In this document: piece by piece, positions 1-9,904 of the stretch
How the letters are laid out: each line of letters begins with the position of its first letter
Position numbering within the stretch: position 1 is the stretch's first letter
Assembly (NCBI GenBank): GCA_009779935.1
Contig: WRAX01000024.1
Location: forward strand, 1 to 36,654
Reading direction: 5' to 3'
DNA: 36,654 nucleotides
Source of the DNA: Defluviitaleaceae bacterium
Lineage (GTDB): Bacteria > Bacillota > Clostridia > Lachnospirales > WRAX01
Translations under genes and position numbers: made by a program
Notes under the pieces: model-generated
What the model was told of the DNA's origin: nothing
Databases searched by the model: none
What the model saw: only the letters and a program-made list of their open reading frames with translations

Positions 1-3000
1 CATACCTATAAATTGAATATCGGAGCCAACCGGCACAAAATCACCTGATTGGATTTGGGTGCCATTGATAAATGCAGCGATTTGGCCATTTGGGCTGTTG
101 GTTGTGAAGGTTATTTGGCGGGTGTTTTGGTTGGCGGGTAGGATGTGTAGGGCAAAGGTTTTTTCGTAGTATCCCAAGTGGCTGTTTGCCCTGATGGTAA
201 ATGTCCAAATGCCTTCTGAGCCGGGTAGGGGCGTGCCGGTTAACAAGCCGGTTTCCGGCTGCAAGGACAGGCCTGTGGCTGCGGCCGGTATATCATTGCT
301 GCTTGGCCAGATGGGAGCCCATGTTGGATGGATAATACCGCTGTTTTCAAATACAAAGTGCACGGGCTGCCCAACTGTAAGGGTTGGTATTTCCTGTGTT
401 GAAATAACGGGTGGTGTTTGCGTCATCCCTCGTTGTGGGAAGAACACGAAATGTGCATTACCCAAGAACATACCATTTTCACGCCATCCAATAACATCAT
501 CAGGCTCCGCCATGTCGTTATTTATTACATTAAGGTAGCGAAGGTTTGGATGGCCTGTAACATCAAGACCCGTTAAGTTGTTATGCGCCATCATAAGGGC
601 AGTTAGGTTTGGTGCTTCGTTAAAGTTGAAGTTGGCTTGTGCCATGGCATTGTTGGTTAAAACTATCTGCCTAAGTGCTGTGTTGTTGCCGATTTCTAAA
701 TGATTTATCTGGTTTGCGTTTAGGTTAAGCGTTTCCAGCTTTGGGTTGCCCGAAATGTCCAAAACAGTTAGCTGGTTGCTGGCCATATCCAAAGCTTCCA
801 AATTTGGAAAGATTGATAAATCAATATCAGCAATGATATTGTTGTTTAGGCTAAGGTGGGTTAACCCTGTAAGGGTTGGCCAGTTAAACCCTGTAAGGCC
901 TTCACCTGCCAGCTGAACAGATTCCAAGTTGATATTGTTTGCAAGGTCAATTTGCCTGCCTGCTGCGCTTGTGAAGTGGATGCTTCTCAGGTTTACATTG
1001 TTAGATGTATCCACAATAGAAAGTGCAGGTGTGCTGAACAATATCAAGTTCTCCAAAGCCGGGTTTTGGCTTATGTTGATAGTTTCCAGATTTGGAGAGC
1101 GGCGCACGGTTAAGCTTTCCAAAAGCGGTGCTTGTGCAGTATCAAGCTCCACAAGCCTGCTGGGCTCTATGGCAAAGCTTTCTAACGATGGATTGTCTAT
1201 TATAATCCATTGCATGCCAAGGTTTGGGGATAGCTGCCAATGCTCGTTACTAAAGCTTACAAGGTTTGGAAGCACAGAAAGGTCTATACCATTTAGGCCG
1301 TTTTGTGGGGTACCCGCACCGGCACCGGCACCGTGGCCGGCAAGCCTAAGGTGTTCCAGGCTTCTGAAGTTTTCTATACCCGCAAAGTTGTTAATGGCTT
1401 GGGCGGGCATAAAGGGCATGGGTATGAACCAATCGGTAATATCCATAACATTAGAGAGCATAAGGGGTGCGGGCGCAGGTACACCTGCACGGTTGCGGGC
1501 TTGGGTTAAAAAGCCTGCATGGGCAAAGTCACCTGTGATGTTTCTGTCTATGCGCACTTGCAACTCGTCATATATGGATGGGTTACTTGTAAGGGTGGCA
1601 CGCACTGTTATATGGCGGTTGCCTATGGTTTCGCCTTGCCCGATGGTTAGCAGGCCGTTATTGGTAATTGCTGTGGATGCGTCATTATTACCGGTGATGG
1701 ACCAAAGGACGGCTTCTCCGCTAATTAGGCTACCATTTGCGTCATAAACATTAACGGATAGCTGGGTATATTGCTTCGGTAGCAACTCGGCGGGGCCTGT
1801 GATGGTAATTTCTGCAGGCTCTCCCATTACAATCCTGTTGGTGTTAATGTCATGGTTGTTAAAGGCGTGGTTGCCGTAGGTAACAGTGCCGGGTGCAATA
1901 TTTGTAAATTGTGCCGCCAAAGCATTGTTTACAGCAGTGCCTGCGGTTGCAGTGTTATCTTCAAAAACCACAGCAGAGCTGATGGTGATGTTTTGGAAAC
2001 TAACAGCATACAAGCCGCCACCCACAGGGGCTGTGTTATTGCGTATTGTGCCGCCTGTCATGTTAAACGTGGTGCCTTCGCCGGCGATTAACACACCGCC
2101 GCCGCCATAAAAGTAAGGTGGGTTTATAGGCATATCCCCACGCCCATTGCTGTGGATTGTGCCGCCCGCTATCTCAATCACAGCATTATCGCCGAAATTG
2201 TAGATGCCACGGTTGGATGCGCCATGGATTTGGCCGCCTTCCATGCGGAAGAAGCTACCTTCGCCAAGGGCAACCGCATTGCCATTTGCCAAAAGGGCTT
2301 GGGCGGCTGTTGGGCCTTGTATTTCACCATTAAACATATAAAAGCGGGCGTTTGCGCCCATGGTAACAGTTGGACCATGGCCGGAGCCTGCCGCCGCAGG
2401 CACATTGATAATGCCGCCATTCATCACAAATACAGCATCATCATTTGTGCCCCTTGCGTTAAGGGTCAGGCCTTGGGTAAATGTCATACCGTCAATATGC
2501 CCGCCGGCTTCCAGGGCGGCAATGCCCCCGTTAAATACGGTAACACTGCGGGTGCGCCCGCTGATGGTAAGGTTGCCGCCGGTTTCAACAATAACATTGG
2601 CATCCACTACCCTATTCGGCAAAACTTCCCATGTGCCAAAGATTTGTAAGACCCTGCGCACAGCAGCACCTTGGTGTTGGTTAAGGGTTGCACCTTCGCG
2701 GATAAGGTGGAAAGGGCCTGTGGCAGGGGCAGCACCTGTGGGTGGGCCAAACGAACCGCCATTGTACACATTAACCGTGCCAAATACATCACTGCCCGGG
2801 AAAAATGTGCCACGTACATTAAATACGGCATCTTCACCAATATAAGCATGCCCGTTGGCACCCGAAAGGCCTGCCATGGCAATTGCTGTGCCGGCATAAA
2901 GGTTGGTTGTGCCGCCGTGAAGGGTGATAATTGCCAAAGCGCCCGGCAAGCGGCTGTTAATGCCTGTGCCTGTGCCACGAAGGTTTACAAGCCCGTCGTT

Positions 3001-6000
3001 TACAGTTAAGCTGCCAAAATATGTGGCAGGGGCAACAGCTGTAATGTTTAGCGTGCCGCCATCCACTAAAATGCCGCTGCTGTTTACCGCAGGTTGAATC
3101 AGAGTTGTGTGGAATCTGGCTTCTATTATGCCTGTTATATCAACTGTTGCGCCGGGCATAATACGTAAGCCAACCGGGTTAAACTGGGTGTAGTTTTCGT
3201 TAATGCCAAAGGCAAAGTTTTCAATTTGTACCTTGGCACCACTTTCTACGATTATAGCCCCTTGGCTTAAATCGCCAAAAAACTCCAAAAAACTATTGCC
3301 CGCACCAACGCCCGCACCCGCACCTGTGATAAGGATTTCTGTGCCGGAAGGTATGGTTAGCGAGCCTTGATGGGCTACATGGGCACCGGAGGAAAAGCGA
3401 ACTTCATCCAAATTGGCAATGTTTGCAAAAGCAGTTATAAGGGATGCAGTGTCATAAACATAACCGATGTTGAGAACTTCCAGGGTTAATGTTTCTGATG
3501 CTACACCAAGAGGGGTTGCGGCTTCGATGGTAAACACAAAAGTGCCGCCCGCTGTTGGTGCGCCTGTAATTTGGGCATTTGCCCTTGCATTAACGCCGGC
3601 CCCCTCAACCGCCCCTGCGTGAAGGGATAGACCCGGCGGCAAAGTGCTGTCATCCGCCAAACGCCAAGTAATTTCCGCCGGGTTATAAGCAGAGGCTTGG
3701 ATATTATGGTTAAAAGGCACACCAATGCCGCCTGTATGCAAATTAAGGCTAACAGCGGAAATTATGGGGGTTATTTGGGGGCTGATTTGTGTGCGTGCCG
3801 CCGCAACGCCTGTGGCGGGCAAGCCGGGTCTTGGCCAACCAATTACATCCCCATAGGATGTAAGAAGGTTGTTGCGCAGGGCAAGGCGTGCTGCCCCTGC
3901 GGTTTCCGCACCCCAGTTTGCGGCTGTGCCGGAAATGTCCAATCCCGTCAGATAGTTGTTTGGTGCATTTAGCTGCACAAGATTTGGGTGGTTGCCCAAG
4001 CGCAATTCTGTTAAATTGTTGTTGGGCAAATCTACAAGGGTAAGGGCTGGATTATTGGTTAAATCCAAAATTCCCGCTATTTGGTTGTTGTGCCCTTGGA
4101 TGGTGTGCAGATAAGGGTTGTTGCTAACATCCAGTTGGGTAATATTATTGTTGTTAAAGCGCAAATCACGAAGTTGGGTGTTTTGGGAAATGTCCAGATA
4201 CGTAAGGTTGTGCAGGCGGCCTGCGGGCCTGTTAACGCCCAGCACCTGCAAGGATGTGAAATGTTGTATACCCGCCAAACTTTCCACTTCATTTACAGCC
4301 GGCAGGGTTATGTTGATGATATTTTCCACATCGGCATTGTAAATGCTGCCTGTTGGCACATTTGTAAGCCCACGCACAAATGCTAAGAAATGGGGGTCTG
4401 TAAAGTAGCCTGTAATGTCCCTGTTTGCAAGCAATGTGGTGTTTATGTCATGGTTATTAAAGGCATGGCTACCGTATGTAACCGTTCCCGGTGCAATTAA
4501 TGGGAAGCTTTCGGCTTGCTGGTTATTAACCTGCACACCTTCTGCCGCAACATTGTTTGCAAATACAGCATCAGAGCCTATGGTGATGTTGTTAAGGTTT
4601 ACAGCATATAAGCCGCCGCCGTTTTGTGCGGTGTTGCCGCTTATTGTGCCGCCTGTCATTGTAAATGTAGAATCTGCACCGCCTATTAAAACGCCGCCGC
4701 CGCCGTTAAAGTGGGGTAGGTTTGGCGGGTTTGCCCTGCCATTATCACGGATAACGCCGCCGTGCATTTCAAAAGTAACGCTTCCGCCGGCATTGTACAC
4801 ACCACGATTGGATGCACCAAAAATTTCACCATTATTAATTTGTAAAAAAGCATTGCCGCTAAGGTTGATGGCATTTCCCATTGTAAGCGTGTTTGATGCA
4901 ACGGAAGGGCCACGAACGGTACCGTTATTGATGTAAATGCGTGTATTATTCATACCTGCGATGGTTGGGCCTTCGCTTGCGGCACTTAACTCCACAACTC
5001 CGCCGTTCATCACGAATACAGCATCGCCGTGCAATCCGGCAGGGTCATCAATCGTGTCAAGGCTTATGCCGGAGCCTGCACCATATACATGGCCGCCCTC
5101 TTGCAAGGTCACTTTGCTGCCTTCAAAAGCGGTTATGGGGCGCACAAAACCGTAAATGGTAAGGCTGCCGCCTGTTTCCACATATGTGCGGGCTTCTATG
5201 CGTCCCGTTTCTTCCACTGTAACATCCCCAAGGATATTTACAATTCTGGTTATTCTGCCGGCCAAATACACATCGCTACCGGCTTCAAACCAGTTTTCGG
5301 GGTTGTTTTGTGGGTTTGGCGGGCCTAAAAGTGCACCTTCGTGCAAACTAAATGTGCCGCCCATAATGTGAAGGGACCTGTGTGCTGTACCCTTAATATC
5401 CAAAGTGCCGCCTGCCTCCACAGCTATGTGGGCATTAAAATTGGTTATGCCCGCCTGTGCTATTGTGGCATTTTGCGCCACATTAAGTGTGCCGTTTACC
5501 ACGTTAATTGTGGCTAAGTTGCCATTCATAGCGGAGCCTGCTTGGCCAATTTGCCCGCCGCTGTTAAGGTTTGCAACACCTTCACGCACCCGCAGGCTAC
5601 CGTTGTAAATGCCGTTAATGTTTAGTGTGCCGCCTTCAACCAAAATACCATTGCTATGTAGCACAAAGGCCATTGGGCCGGCATTGCGGTTGGTAAAAAA
5701 CCTGGTTTCCACAGTGCCTTCGATGGTTACTGCAGCATTTGGGCGTATAACTATGCCATCTTTTGCGGCAGGCTGTGGCGCATCCCCGGGAAAGCCCACC
5801 GGCGGCAAGCGCAAGCCAATGTTGCGCAGTACTAAGTTCGCTCCGCCTTCCACATTTATTGCTCCGTTGGGCAAATCCCCTTCAAAGATTATGGAGCTGT
5901 GTGTAGCCGCAATGCCTGCACCATTACCGCTGATAATAATATCAGCACCAGAAGGGATTGTGATGCCCCCTTCATGGGTTAAATGCACATTGGCCGCTAA

Positions 6001-6210
6001 GCGAATTTCGTCAATATTATCAATGTCCGCAATGGCGGCTTGTAGCTCATACAGGTCGTTTACAACAACCACAACGCTATCATCCGCCATCACATTTGAA
6101 AGTGGCATAACGCCAAGTGCCATAACCAGCACCAAGGCAAAAGCCAAGTAACGCTGCAATAGCTTTTTGGCGGTATTGGGCATGCCGCTAAAAATCCCCT
6201 TCTTGCTCAT
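1..6210 (-). CDS. Giant secreted surface protein with duplicated beta-helix and leucine-rich-repeat modules (3' end outside window)
   Basis: Reading the minus strand from the ATG at 6210 gives 2070 codons without a stop, open at the window edge. Residues 1-42 form a signal peptide (Lys pairs, hydrophobic stretch, cleavage after Val-Met-Ala). Then follow, roughly: a right-handed beta-helix region with Gly-Gly/Asn-Gly turns (45-590), leucine-rich repeats (591-800), a putative-Ig (He_PIG-like) domain with PPGLSL (800-914), a second beta-helix (914-1458), an Ig-like domain (1458-1555), longer leucine-rich repeats (1555-1930), a second He_PIG-like domain with a TGLLTGTP motif (1930-2030), and the start of what looks like an InlB B-repeat-like or similar repeat. 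The two beta-helices are clearly duplicated. Such proteins are cell-wall or exported adhesins or binding proteins; the ligand is unknown. The anchor must lie beyond the edge. The start has GGGAG upstream; an in-frame TTG at 6282 with AAGGAGGG is an alternative, but the ATG gives a better signal peptide. Confidence 0.85.
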   Translation of the reverse strand, partial: MSKKGIFSGMPNTAKKLLQRYLAFALVLVMALGVMPLSNVMADDSVVVVVNDLYELQAAIADIDNIDEIRLAANVHLTHEGGITIPSGADIIISGNGAGIAATHSSIIFEGDLPNGAINVEGGANLVLRNIGLRLPPVGFPGDAPQPAAKDGIVIRPNAAVTIEGTVETRFFTNRNAGPMAFVLHSNGILVEGGTLNINGIYNGSLRVREGVANLNSGGQIGQAGSAMNGNLATINVVNGTLNVAQNATIAQAGITNFNAHIAVEAGGTLDIKGTAHRSLHIMGGTFSLHEGALLGPPNPQNNPENWFEAGSDVYLAGRITRIVNILGDVTVEETGRIEARTYVETGGSLTIYGFVRPITAFEGSKVTLQEGGHVYGAGSGISLDTIDDPAGLHGDAVFVMNGGVVELSAASEGPTIAGMNNTRIYINNGTVRGPSVASNTLTMGNAINLSGNAFLQINNGEIFGASNRGVYNAGGSVTFEMHGGVIRDNGRANPPNLPHFNGGGGVLIGGADSTFTMTGGTISGNTAQNGGGLYAVNLNNITIGSDAVFANNVAAEGVQVNNQQAESFPLIAPGTVTYGSHAFNNHDINTTLLANRDITGYFTDPHFLAFVRGLTNVPTGSIYNADVENIINITLPAVNEVESLAGIQHFTSLQVLGVNRPAGRLHNLTYLDISQNTQLRDLRFNNNNITQLDVSNNPYLHTIQGHNNQIAGILDLTNNPALTLVDLPNNNLTELRLGNHPNLVQLNAPNNYLTGLDISGTAANWGAETAGAARLALRNNLLTSYGDVIGWPRPGLPATGVAAARTQISPQITPIISAVSLNLHTGGIGVPFNHNIQASAYNPAEITWRLADDSTLPPGLSLHAGAVEGAGVNARANAQITGAPTAGGTFVFTIEAATPLGVASETLTLEVLNIGYVYDTASLITAFANIANLDEVRFSSGAHVAHQGSLTIPSGTEILITGAGAGVGAGNSFLEFFGDLSQGAIIVESGAKVQIENFAFGINENYTQFNPVGLRIMPGATVDITGIIEARFHTTLIQPAVNSSGILVDGGTLNITAVAPATYFGSLTVNDGLVNLRGTGTGINSRLPGALAIITLHGGTTNLYAGTAIAMAGLSGANGHAYIGEDAVFNVRGTFFPGSDVFGTVNVYNGGSFGPPTGAAPATGPFHLIREGATLNQHQGAAVRRVLQIFGTWEVLPNRVVDANVIVETGGNLTISGRTRSVTVFNGGIAALEAGGHIDGMTFTQGLTLNARGTNDDAVFVMNGGIINVPAAAGSGHGPTVTMGANARFYMFNGEIQGPTAAQALLANGNAVALGEGSFFRMEGGQIHGASNRGIYNFGDNAVIEIAGGTIHSNGRGDMPINPPYFYGGGGVLIAGEGTTFNMTGGTIRNNTAPVGGGLYAVSFQNITISSAVVFEDNTATAGTAVNNALAAQFTNIAPGTVTYGNHAFNNHDINTNRIVMGEPAEITITGPAELLPKQYTQLSVNVYDANGSLISGEAVLWSITGNNDASTAITNNGLLTIGQGETIGNRHITVRATLTSNPSIYDELQVRIDRNITGDFAHAGFLTQARNRAGVPAPAPLMLSNVMDITDWFIPMPFMPAQAINNFAGIENFRSLEHLRLAGHGAGAGAGTPQNGLNGIDLSVLPNLVSFSNEHWQLSPNLGMQWIIIDNPSLESFAIEPSRLVELDTAQAPLLESLTVRRSPNLETINISQNPALENLILFSTPALSIVDTSNNVNLRSIHFTSAAGRQIDLANNINLESVQLAGEGLTGFNWPTLTGLTHLSLNNNIIADIDLSIFPNLEALDMASNQLTVLDISGNPKLETLNLNANQINHLEIGNNTALRQIVLTNNAMAQANFNFNEAPNLTALMMAHNNLTGLDVTGHPNLRYLNVINNDMAEPDDVIGWRENGMFLGNAHFVFFPQRGMTQTPPVISTQEIPTLTVGQPVHFVFENSGIIHPTWAPIWPSSNDIPAAATGLSLQPETGLLTGTPLPGSEGIWTFTIRANSHLGYYEKTFALHILPANQNTRQITFTTNSPNGQIAAFINGTQIQSGDFVPVGSDIQFIGM

Positions 6211-6336
6211 ACAAACATCTCCCTTCCATTGTAAATGCAGCAATAAAGCCGCATTACATTTCCGAAAATAACATGCCAGCAATGCTACCCTCCTTTACTA
6301 CGCAATATTGCTATGTCGAAGTATGTATACATTACA

Positions 6337-6365
6337 AGGATACCATGCCAAGGAAATAAATTCAA
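6337..6365 (-). promoter_or_regulatory. Sigma-A-type promoter of the giant surface protein gene
   Basis: On the minus strand TTGAAT (6365-6360) and TATCCT (6342-6337) are 17 bases apart, with TGG just before the -10 box (extended -10). It lies about 130 bases upstream of the start, directly after the terminator of the preceding operon, so the surface protein gene appears to be its own transcription unit. Confidence 0.55.
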
Positions 6366-6375
6366 GTTTTTTATT

Positions 6376-6410
6376 AAAAAATGGGGATTTATGGCATCGC
6401 CACAATCCCC
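6376..6410 (-). terminator. Rho-independent terminator of the serS-glmL-orr operon
   Basis: On the minus strand GGGGATT (6410-6404) pairs with AATCCCC (6389-6383); inside it TGGC pairs with GCCA, and the hairpin is followed by an A and six T residues (6381-6376). It lies 80 bases after the racemase stop and just ahead of the next promoter. Confidence 0.8.
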
Positions 6411-6489
6411 CAAATCCTATAAACTCCTATTACTTATAGTGTGCTAATGACGTATTATTTGTAGCAGAAATATATAGCAATGCCATTAA

Positions 6490-7572
6490 TTATCGCGAAC
6501 ACACTCTAACAACAACATCCACATACTTACTGGTAAAACCTGCCAAAATTGCGCCGTAGGACAAGGAGAATGTAAGCTCGTCACCTATGTGATAATCCTG
6601 ATTGCTATTGGTCGCATCCACAATCAGGTGGTCGCTGCTGCTGCCGATAATTTCTATGCCTGTATCGTGGCAGACAATGTCGCCTGCACCAATGTCTTGC
6701 CGCCCCACTGCTAAAATCATCCGTTTTTGCACACCCTTATCCTTGAAGGTGACTGCTTCGCCAAAGGCGTTGATATTGGTACTGCCAAAGGGTTTGGAGG
6801 GTTTTTGTTGTATTTCAATAATTTGGGCATGCAGGGTTATTACATCCGTTTTCAAGCCGGGAAATGGTTGCCCGAAGGCGGTTTCCTTGCCGCACACAAT
6901 GGCTTCACCCAGCCGCAAATTATTTATGCTTGCGGGCATTTGGCCTTTTTCCAGCAAATATAAGCCGCTGGAATTGCCGCCGCTTATTATGGGCAAATAC
7001 ACACCCGGTTGTTTACGCAAATCTTCTGTAATTTGGGATAATTTGCCAAGGTTTTCCGCTGTCGGCAAAACCCCGCCATAGCAGGTTAGGTTTGTACCAA
7101 TCCCTACCAATTCAAGGTTTTTACGGGACAGTGCAAAATTGGCAGTATCACGAATTTTCTGCATATGCTCAAAAAAGATGCCCTCTCGCAGGTCGCCTAA
7201 GTCCACCATAATAACAATGCCGTGGGTTTTGCCCAGTGTTTTAGCGGCTTCATCCAGCTTGCTTAGTGTAAAAATTTCGGTATTTAGGGATATATCACAA
7301 AACTTCACTACCTGCTTGGCTTGGCCTGGGCTTGGCAAGCGCAAAAGCATGGTTTTTTGGGTAATGCCTTTGGGGTAGGCCATAATATTTTCCAAGCGGC
7401 TGTCCGCAAAATAATCAATAGGCAACTTTGCCAGAACCTGCACCATTTGCGGGTGGGCGCAAAAAACTTTTGTAACCGCCGCCACACTAATCCCATGGCT
7501 TTGGCACAAATCCGCTAAAAACCGCCCGTTATGCTCCAACTTTTTCAAATCAACAATTAATTTTGGATTCAT
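6490..7572 (-). CDS. orr: Ornithine racemase-like PLP enzyme (alanine racemase N-terminal fold)
   Basis: The 360-residue protein belongs to the YhfX/Orr branch of fold-III PLP racemases. The catalytic lysine is in AAVTKVFCAHP (about residue 31), and SGGNSSGL (about 195-202) is the usual phosphate-binding turn. The family member Orr converts L-ornithine to D-ornithine, the first step of the reductive/oxidative ornithine fermentation route. The start overlaps the glmL stop as ATGA, which rejects a longer in-frame start at 7665. The pair glmL-orr stands in this order in the ornithine clusters of amino-acid fermenting clostridia such as C. difficile. Substrate is inferred from that context; alanine or another amino acid remains possible. 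Confidence 0.8.
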   Translation of the reverse strand: MNPKLIVDLKKLEHNGRFLADLCQSHGISVAAVTKVFCAHPQMVQVLAKLPIDYFADSRLENIMAYPKGITQKTMLLRLPSPGQAKQVVKFCDISLNTEIFTLSKLDEAAKTLGKTHGIVIMVDLGDLREGIFFEHMQKIRDTANFALSRKNLELVGIGTNLTCYGGVLPTAENLGKLSQITEDLRKQPGVYLPIISGGNSSGLYLLEKGQMPASINNLRLGEAIVCGKETAFGQPFPGLKTDVITLHAQIIEIQQKPSKPFGSTNINAFGEAVTFKDKGVQKRMILAVGRQDIGAGDIVCHDTGIEIIGSSSDHLIVDATNSNQDYHIGDELTFSLSYGAILAGFTSKYVDVVVRVCSR

Positions 7573-8939
7573 AGCCTTGTCACCACCACATATTTTTGCA
7601 AAAGTTTGCTTGCTGCCTGGGGATGGGCTTTTGCCAGCACCCCAAGGCTTGCCATAATATAACAACTATCCTCTAAAATTTGCAATTGGGGTGCTTTTGG
7701 GAAAAGTATTGTACCGGATGCGTTAATATTGCATATTTCCGCCATTATGCTGTGGCGGCGGGGCAAGCGGGTTAGTGCGCCGCCCGTTGCCACAATGTGG
7801 CGCACGGCGGTTAAATCCTTACCTTGGGCGTGGGTTTGGCGGCCCCTTGGGCCATAGGTGTGGCGCAAAACACCTGCATGGCGGCTGATGGCCATGGCGG
7901 CGGCGTGATATGCCAGCCTATGGACCAACGCCAATTGCCCGGGTGACTGGGGAACCGGCTGATAATCCTCAAAAATTGGGGTAATTGGCATTTTAATTTC
8001 GTCGGCCAGCTTGTCAAAACCAACCATTTCTGCTAAATTGCGGGCATTAACATACATGCCCAAATCCCCTTCCACCGTGCGTTTTGCAGGGGGCTCCGGG
8101 CTGGTTTGCAATATGGCAATCTCCTCACTACCAGCGGTAACGGAGTGGATATCGGTGGTTGCCCCACCAATGTCAATAACTACCAAATCACCAATTAAAT
8201 TATATAGTAAATTAGCGCATTCCATCACCGCTCCGGGGGTGGGCAAAATCGCCCCATCCACCAAATTACGCACCCCCGCCATGCCCGGTGCTTTTGTTAT
8301 ATGCTCCTCAAAAGCTTGATGTATAAGTTTTCGGGCAGGCTCTACATTCAAATCATCCAGCTTGGGGTAAACATTTTCGGTTATATAAAGCTTGCGGCCG
8401 GCATTATCAAAAATATTGCGGATGGCGGCGTGGTTTTGCACATTTCCGCAGTAAATCACGGGGGCGTGGATATTTGTCCCGCAAAGGGCTTTGGCGTTAA
8501 ATAGTGCGGTTTCCCTATCGCCATAGTCTGTGCCGCCTGCCAGCAAAATAAGGTTGGGGTCAATGGCTTCAATTTCTGCCAAATCATCAGGGGTTAACTT
8601 GCCTGCCGTGGTAAGTTGGATATTTGCACCGGCCCCCAAGGCCGCTTCCCGCCCTGCTTTTGCGGTCATATCATAAATAAGCCCGTGGGCGGTCATCCGC
8701 AAACCGCCCGCCGCTGACGAGGATGCTAAAAATCGGTCATAATCCAGCCCATCCACGCCCAAATTACGGCGCAAATCCTCCATGGCATTGATTAGACCGA
8801 TTTGTACATCCCCCTCGGATACGGTGGTTGTTGCCGCCCCGAAACCCACAAAAACAGGATCATACCCATTTAAGCCGTTAAATGCGTTAACGATGGTGGT
8901 GGTAGAGCCTATTTCTGCAATCAAAACATCAACCCGCAT
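7569..8939 (-). CDS. glmL: GlmL/MutL family aminomutase reactivation protein
   Basis: 456 residues of the GlmL (MutL) family, actin-like ATPases linked to B12-dependent glutamate and ornithine aminomutases and thought to reactivate them by exchanging damaged cobalamin. The phosphate-1 motif is AEIGSTTTIVNAF (about 8-20) and a second DIGGATTDIHS lies near 257; ILLAGGTDYGD is also characteristic. Its start overlaps the upstream gene's TAA by one base (TAATG) and its stop overlaps orr as ATGA, so the three are translationally coupled. No aminomutase subunit is encoded in this window. By position next to orr the likely partner is D-ornithine aminomutase (OraS/OraE), but this is inference. Confidence 0.87.
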   Translation of the reverse strand: MRVDVLIAEIGSTTTIVNAFNGLNGYDPVFVGFGAATTTVSEGDVQIGLINAMEDLRRNLGVDGLDYDRFLASSSAAGGLRMTAHGLIYDMTAKAGREAALGAGANIQLTTAGKLTPDDLAEIEAIDPNLILLAGGTDYGDRETALFNAKALCGTNIHAPVIYCGNVQNHAAIRNIFDNAGRKLYITENVYPKLDDLNVEPARKLIHQAFEEHITKAPGMAGVRNLVDGAILPTPGAVMECANLLYNLIGDLVVIDIGGATTDIHSVTAGSEEIAILQTSPEPPAKRTVEGDLGMYVNARNLAEMVGFDKLADEIKMPITPIFEDYQPVPQSPGQLALVHRLAYHAAAMAISRHAGVLRHTYGPRGRQTHAQGKDLTAVRHIVATGGALTRLPRRHSIMAEICNINASGTILFPKAPQLQILEDSCYIMASLGVLAKAHPQAASKLLQKYVVVTRL

Positions 8940-9904
8940 TATGTAACCCTTACATCGCCTTGCAACATGCCGATGCCCATAAGCCGCATCCCCGCCATGG
9001 GCATGCCCAGCAGGTCACTTTGGTTGATATATGTGGTTGTTTGGGTATCAGTGACGGAAATTGTCATACGGTACAATTTTTCACCTGTGGCTTCGTTGGT
9101 CAGCTCCGTCACATCTAAAATGTCCGCAAGGATGGAGAAGATGCCGCTTTGCTCCACCATATTCAAAAAATACCCTTCAAAAACTGAAAGCAAATCCTCC
9201 TCGGCAAGCCGCTGGGATAGCTCCATTTCCTGCTCCCGCACCATTTGGTGAAAATCCGCCTCGGCTTCCGCATCCCCACGGCGGGCACGGGCTGCAAGCT
9301 CTTTATATGCCTGCTCATCAGCTTGCTGTTGGCATTCGCAGTTATCGTTGCCGCATTTTTCCACAGGCAAAAGCACGGTGCCGTACAGCATTAGCATTGC
9401 CATGTTTATATGCTTTATTTCCCTTTCAAATGCGGTAACTTCCGCATTGCTACGCATTTTTTTGTATTTATCTAAAAGCTCCATCATATTGTTTATGCGA
9501 AATTCAAAAAGATTGGTGGATGCTGCATCTTCTGCCAAACAAAAGCCGAACTGGTCTTCATCCGTATCCACAAAGGCATTTTCTACTTGATTATCGTGAT
9601 ATCCTTGTGCAAAAATACCCCAGTCGGTTATGGTATGTTTTTCCACCAGCTGCCCTTCTTTGTTGGCACGTAAGCGGCGATAGCCCTTCACGCTTACCCC
9701 AAAGCCGCTGCCCAGATACTTGTAGCGGTCGAAAAATATGCGCCCTTTTTTGTCCTGTTCCCGCTCATACAAAAAATCAGGGGAAAAGGATGCAAGGCGC
9801 AAAACTTTGTTAATTTTACGCTTATTATCCACAATGCCGCCAATTCCGATGGAATTGTAAAAACTGCCCTGCGGTTGCGGGTTTTGCCCGTTATCTTGGC
9901 TCAA
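8939..9904 (-). CDS. DUF3881-like protein of unknown function
   Basis: About 321 residues, no signal peptide or membrane segment. The N-terminal stretch with SIGIGGI followed by a charged region and [15 protein letters not shown] resembles the DUF3881 family, which is common in Lachnospiraceae and often sits next to serS, as here. The middle contains an acidic, helical part with [11 protein letters not shown] (around residues 195-205), three cysteines close together that might bind metal. I chose the TTG at 9904 because AGGGGGG lies nine bases upstream; a TTG at 9913 is also in frame but too near that site. The gene overlaps the end of serS by 14 bases. Function unknown; the family name is from memory of pattern and context, not a search. 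Confidence 0.65.
   Translation of the reverse strand: MSQDNGQNPQPQGSFYNSIGIGGIVDNKRKINKVLRLASFSPDFLYEREQDKKGRIFFDRYKYLGSGFGVSVKGYRRLRANKEGQLVEKHTITDWGIFAQGYHDNQVENAFVDTDEDQFGFCLAEDAASTNLFEFRINNMMELLDKYKKMRSNAEVTAFEREIKHINMAMLMLYGTVLLPVEKCGNDNCECQQQADEQAYKELAARARRGDAEAEADFHQMVREQEMELSQRLAEEDLLSVFEGYFLNMVEQSGIFSILADILDVTELTNEATGEKLYRMTISVTDTQTTTYINQSDLLGMPMAGMRLMGIGMLQGDVRVT

Noticed and set aside
929-1747. Long plus-strand open frame of 272 codons
   Set aside because: It is antisense to the giant surface protein, whose minus-strand frame is open throughout and carries a signal peptide and clear repeats; the plus frame has no ribosome site or recognisable domain.
1800-4900. Possible DNA repeat or CRISPR-like array
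   Set aside because: The similar stretches are 2.6 kb apart and correspond to duplicated protein modules, with no short regular direct repeats and spacers.
2152-6151. Several further plus-strand frames of 100-180 codons
   Set aside because: All lie opposite the repeat-rich surface protein; GC-skewed repeats create open antisense frames.
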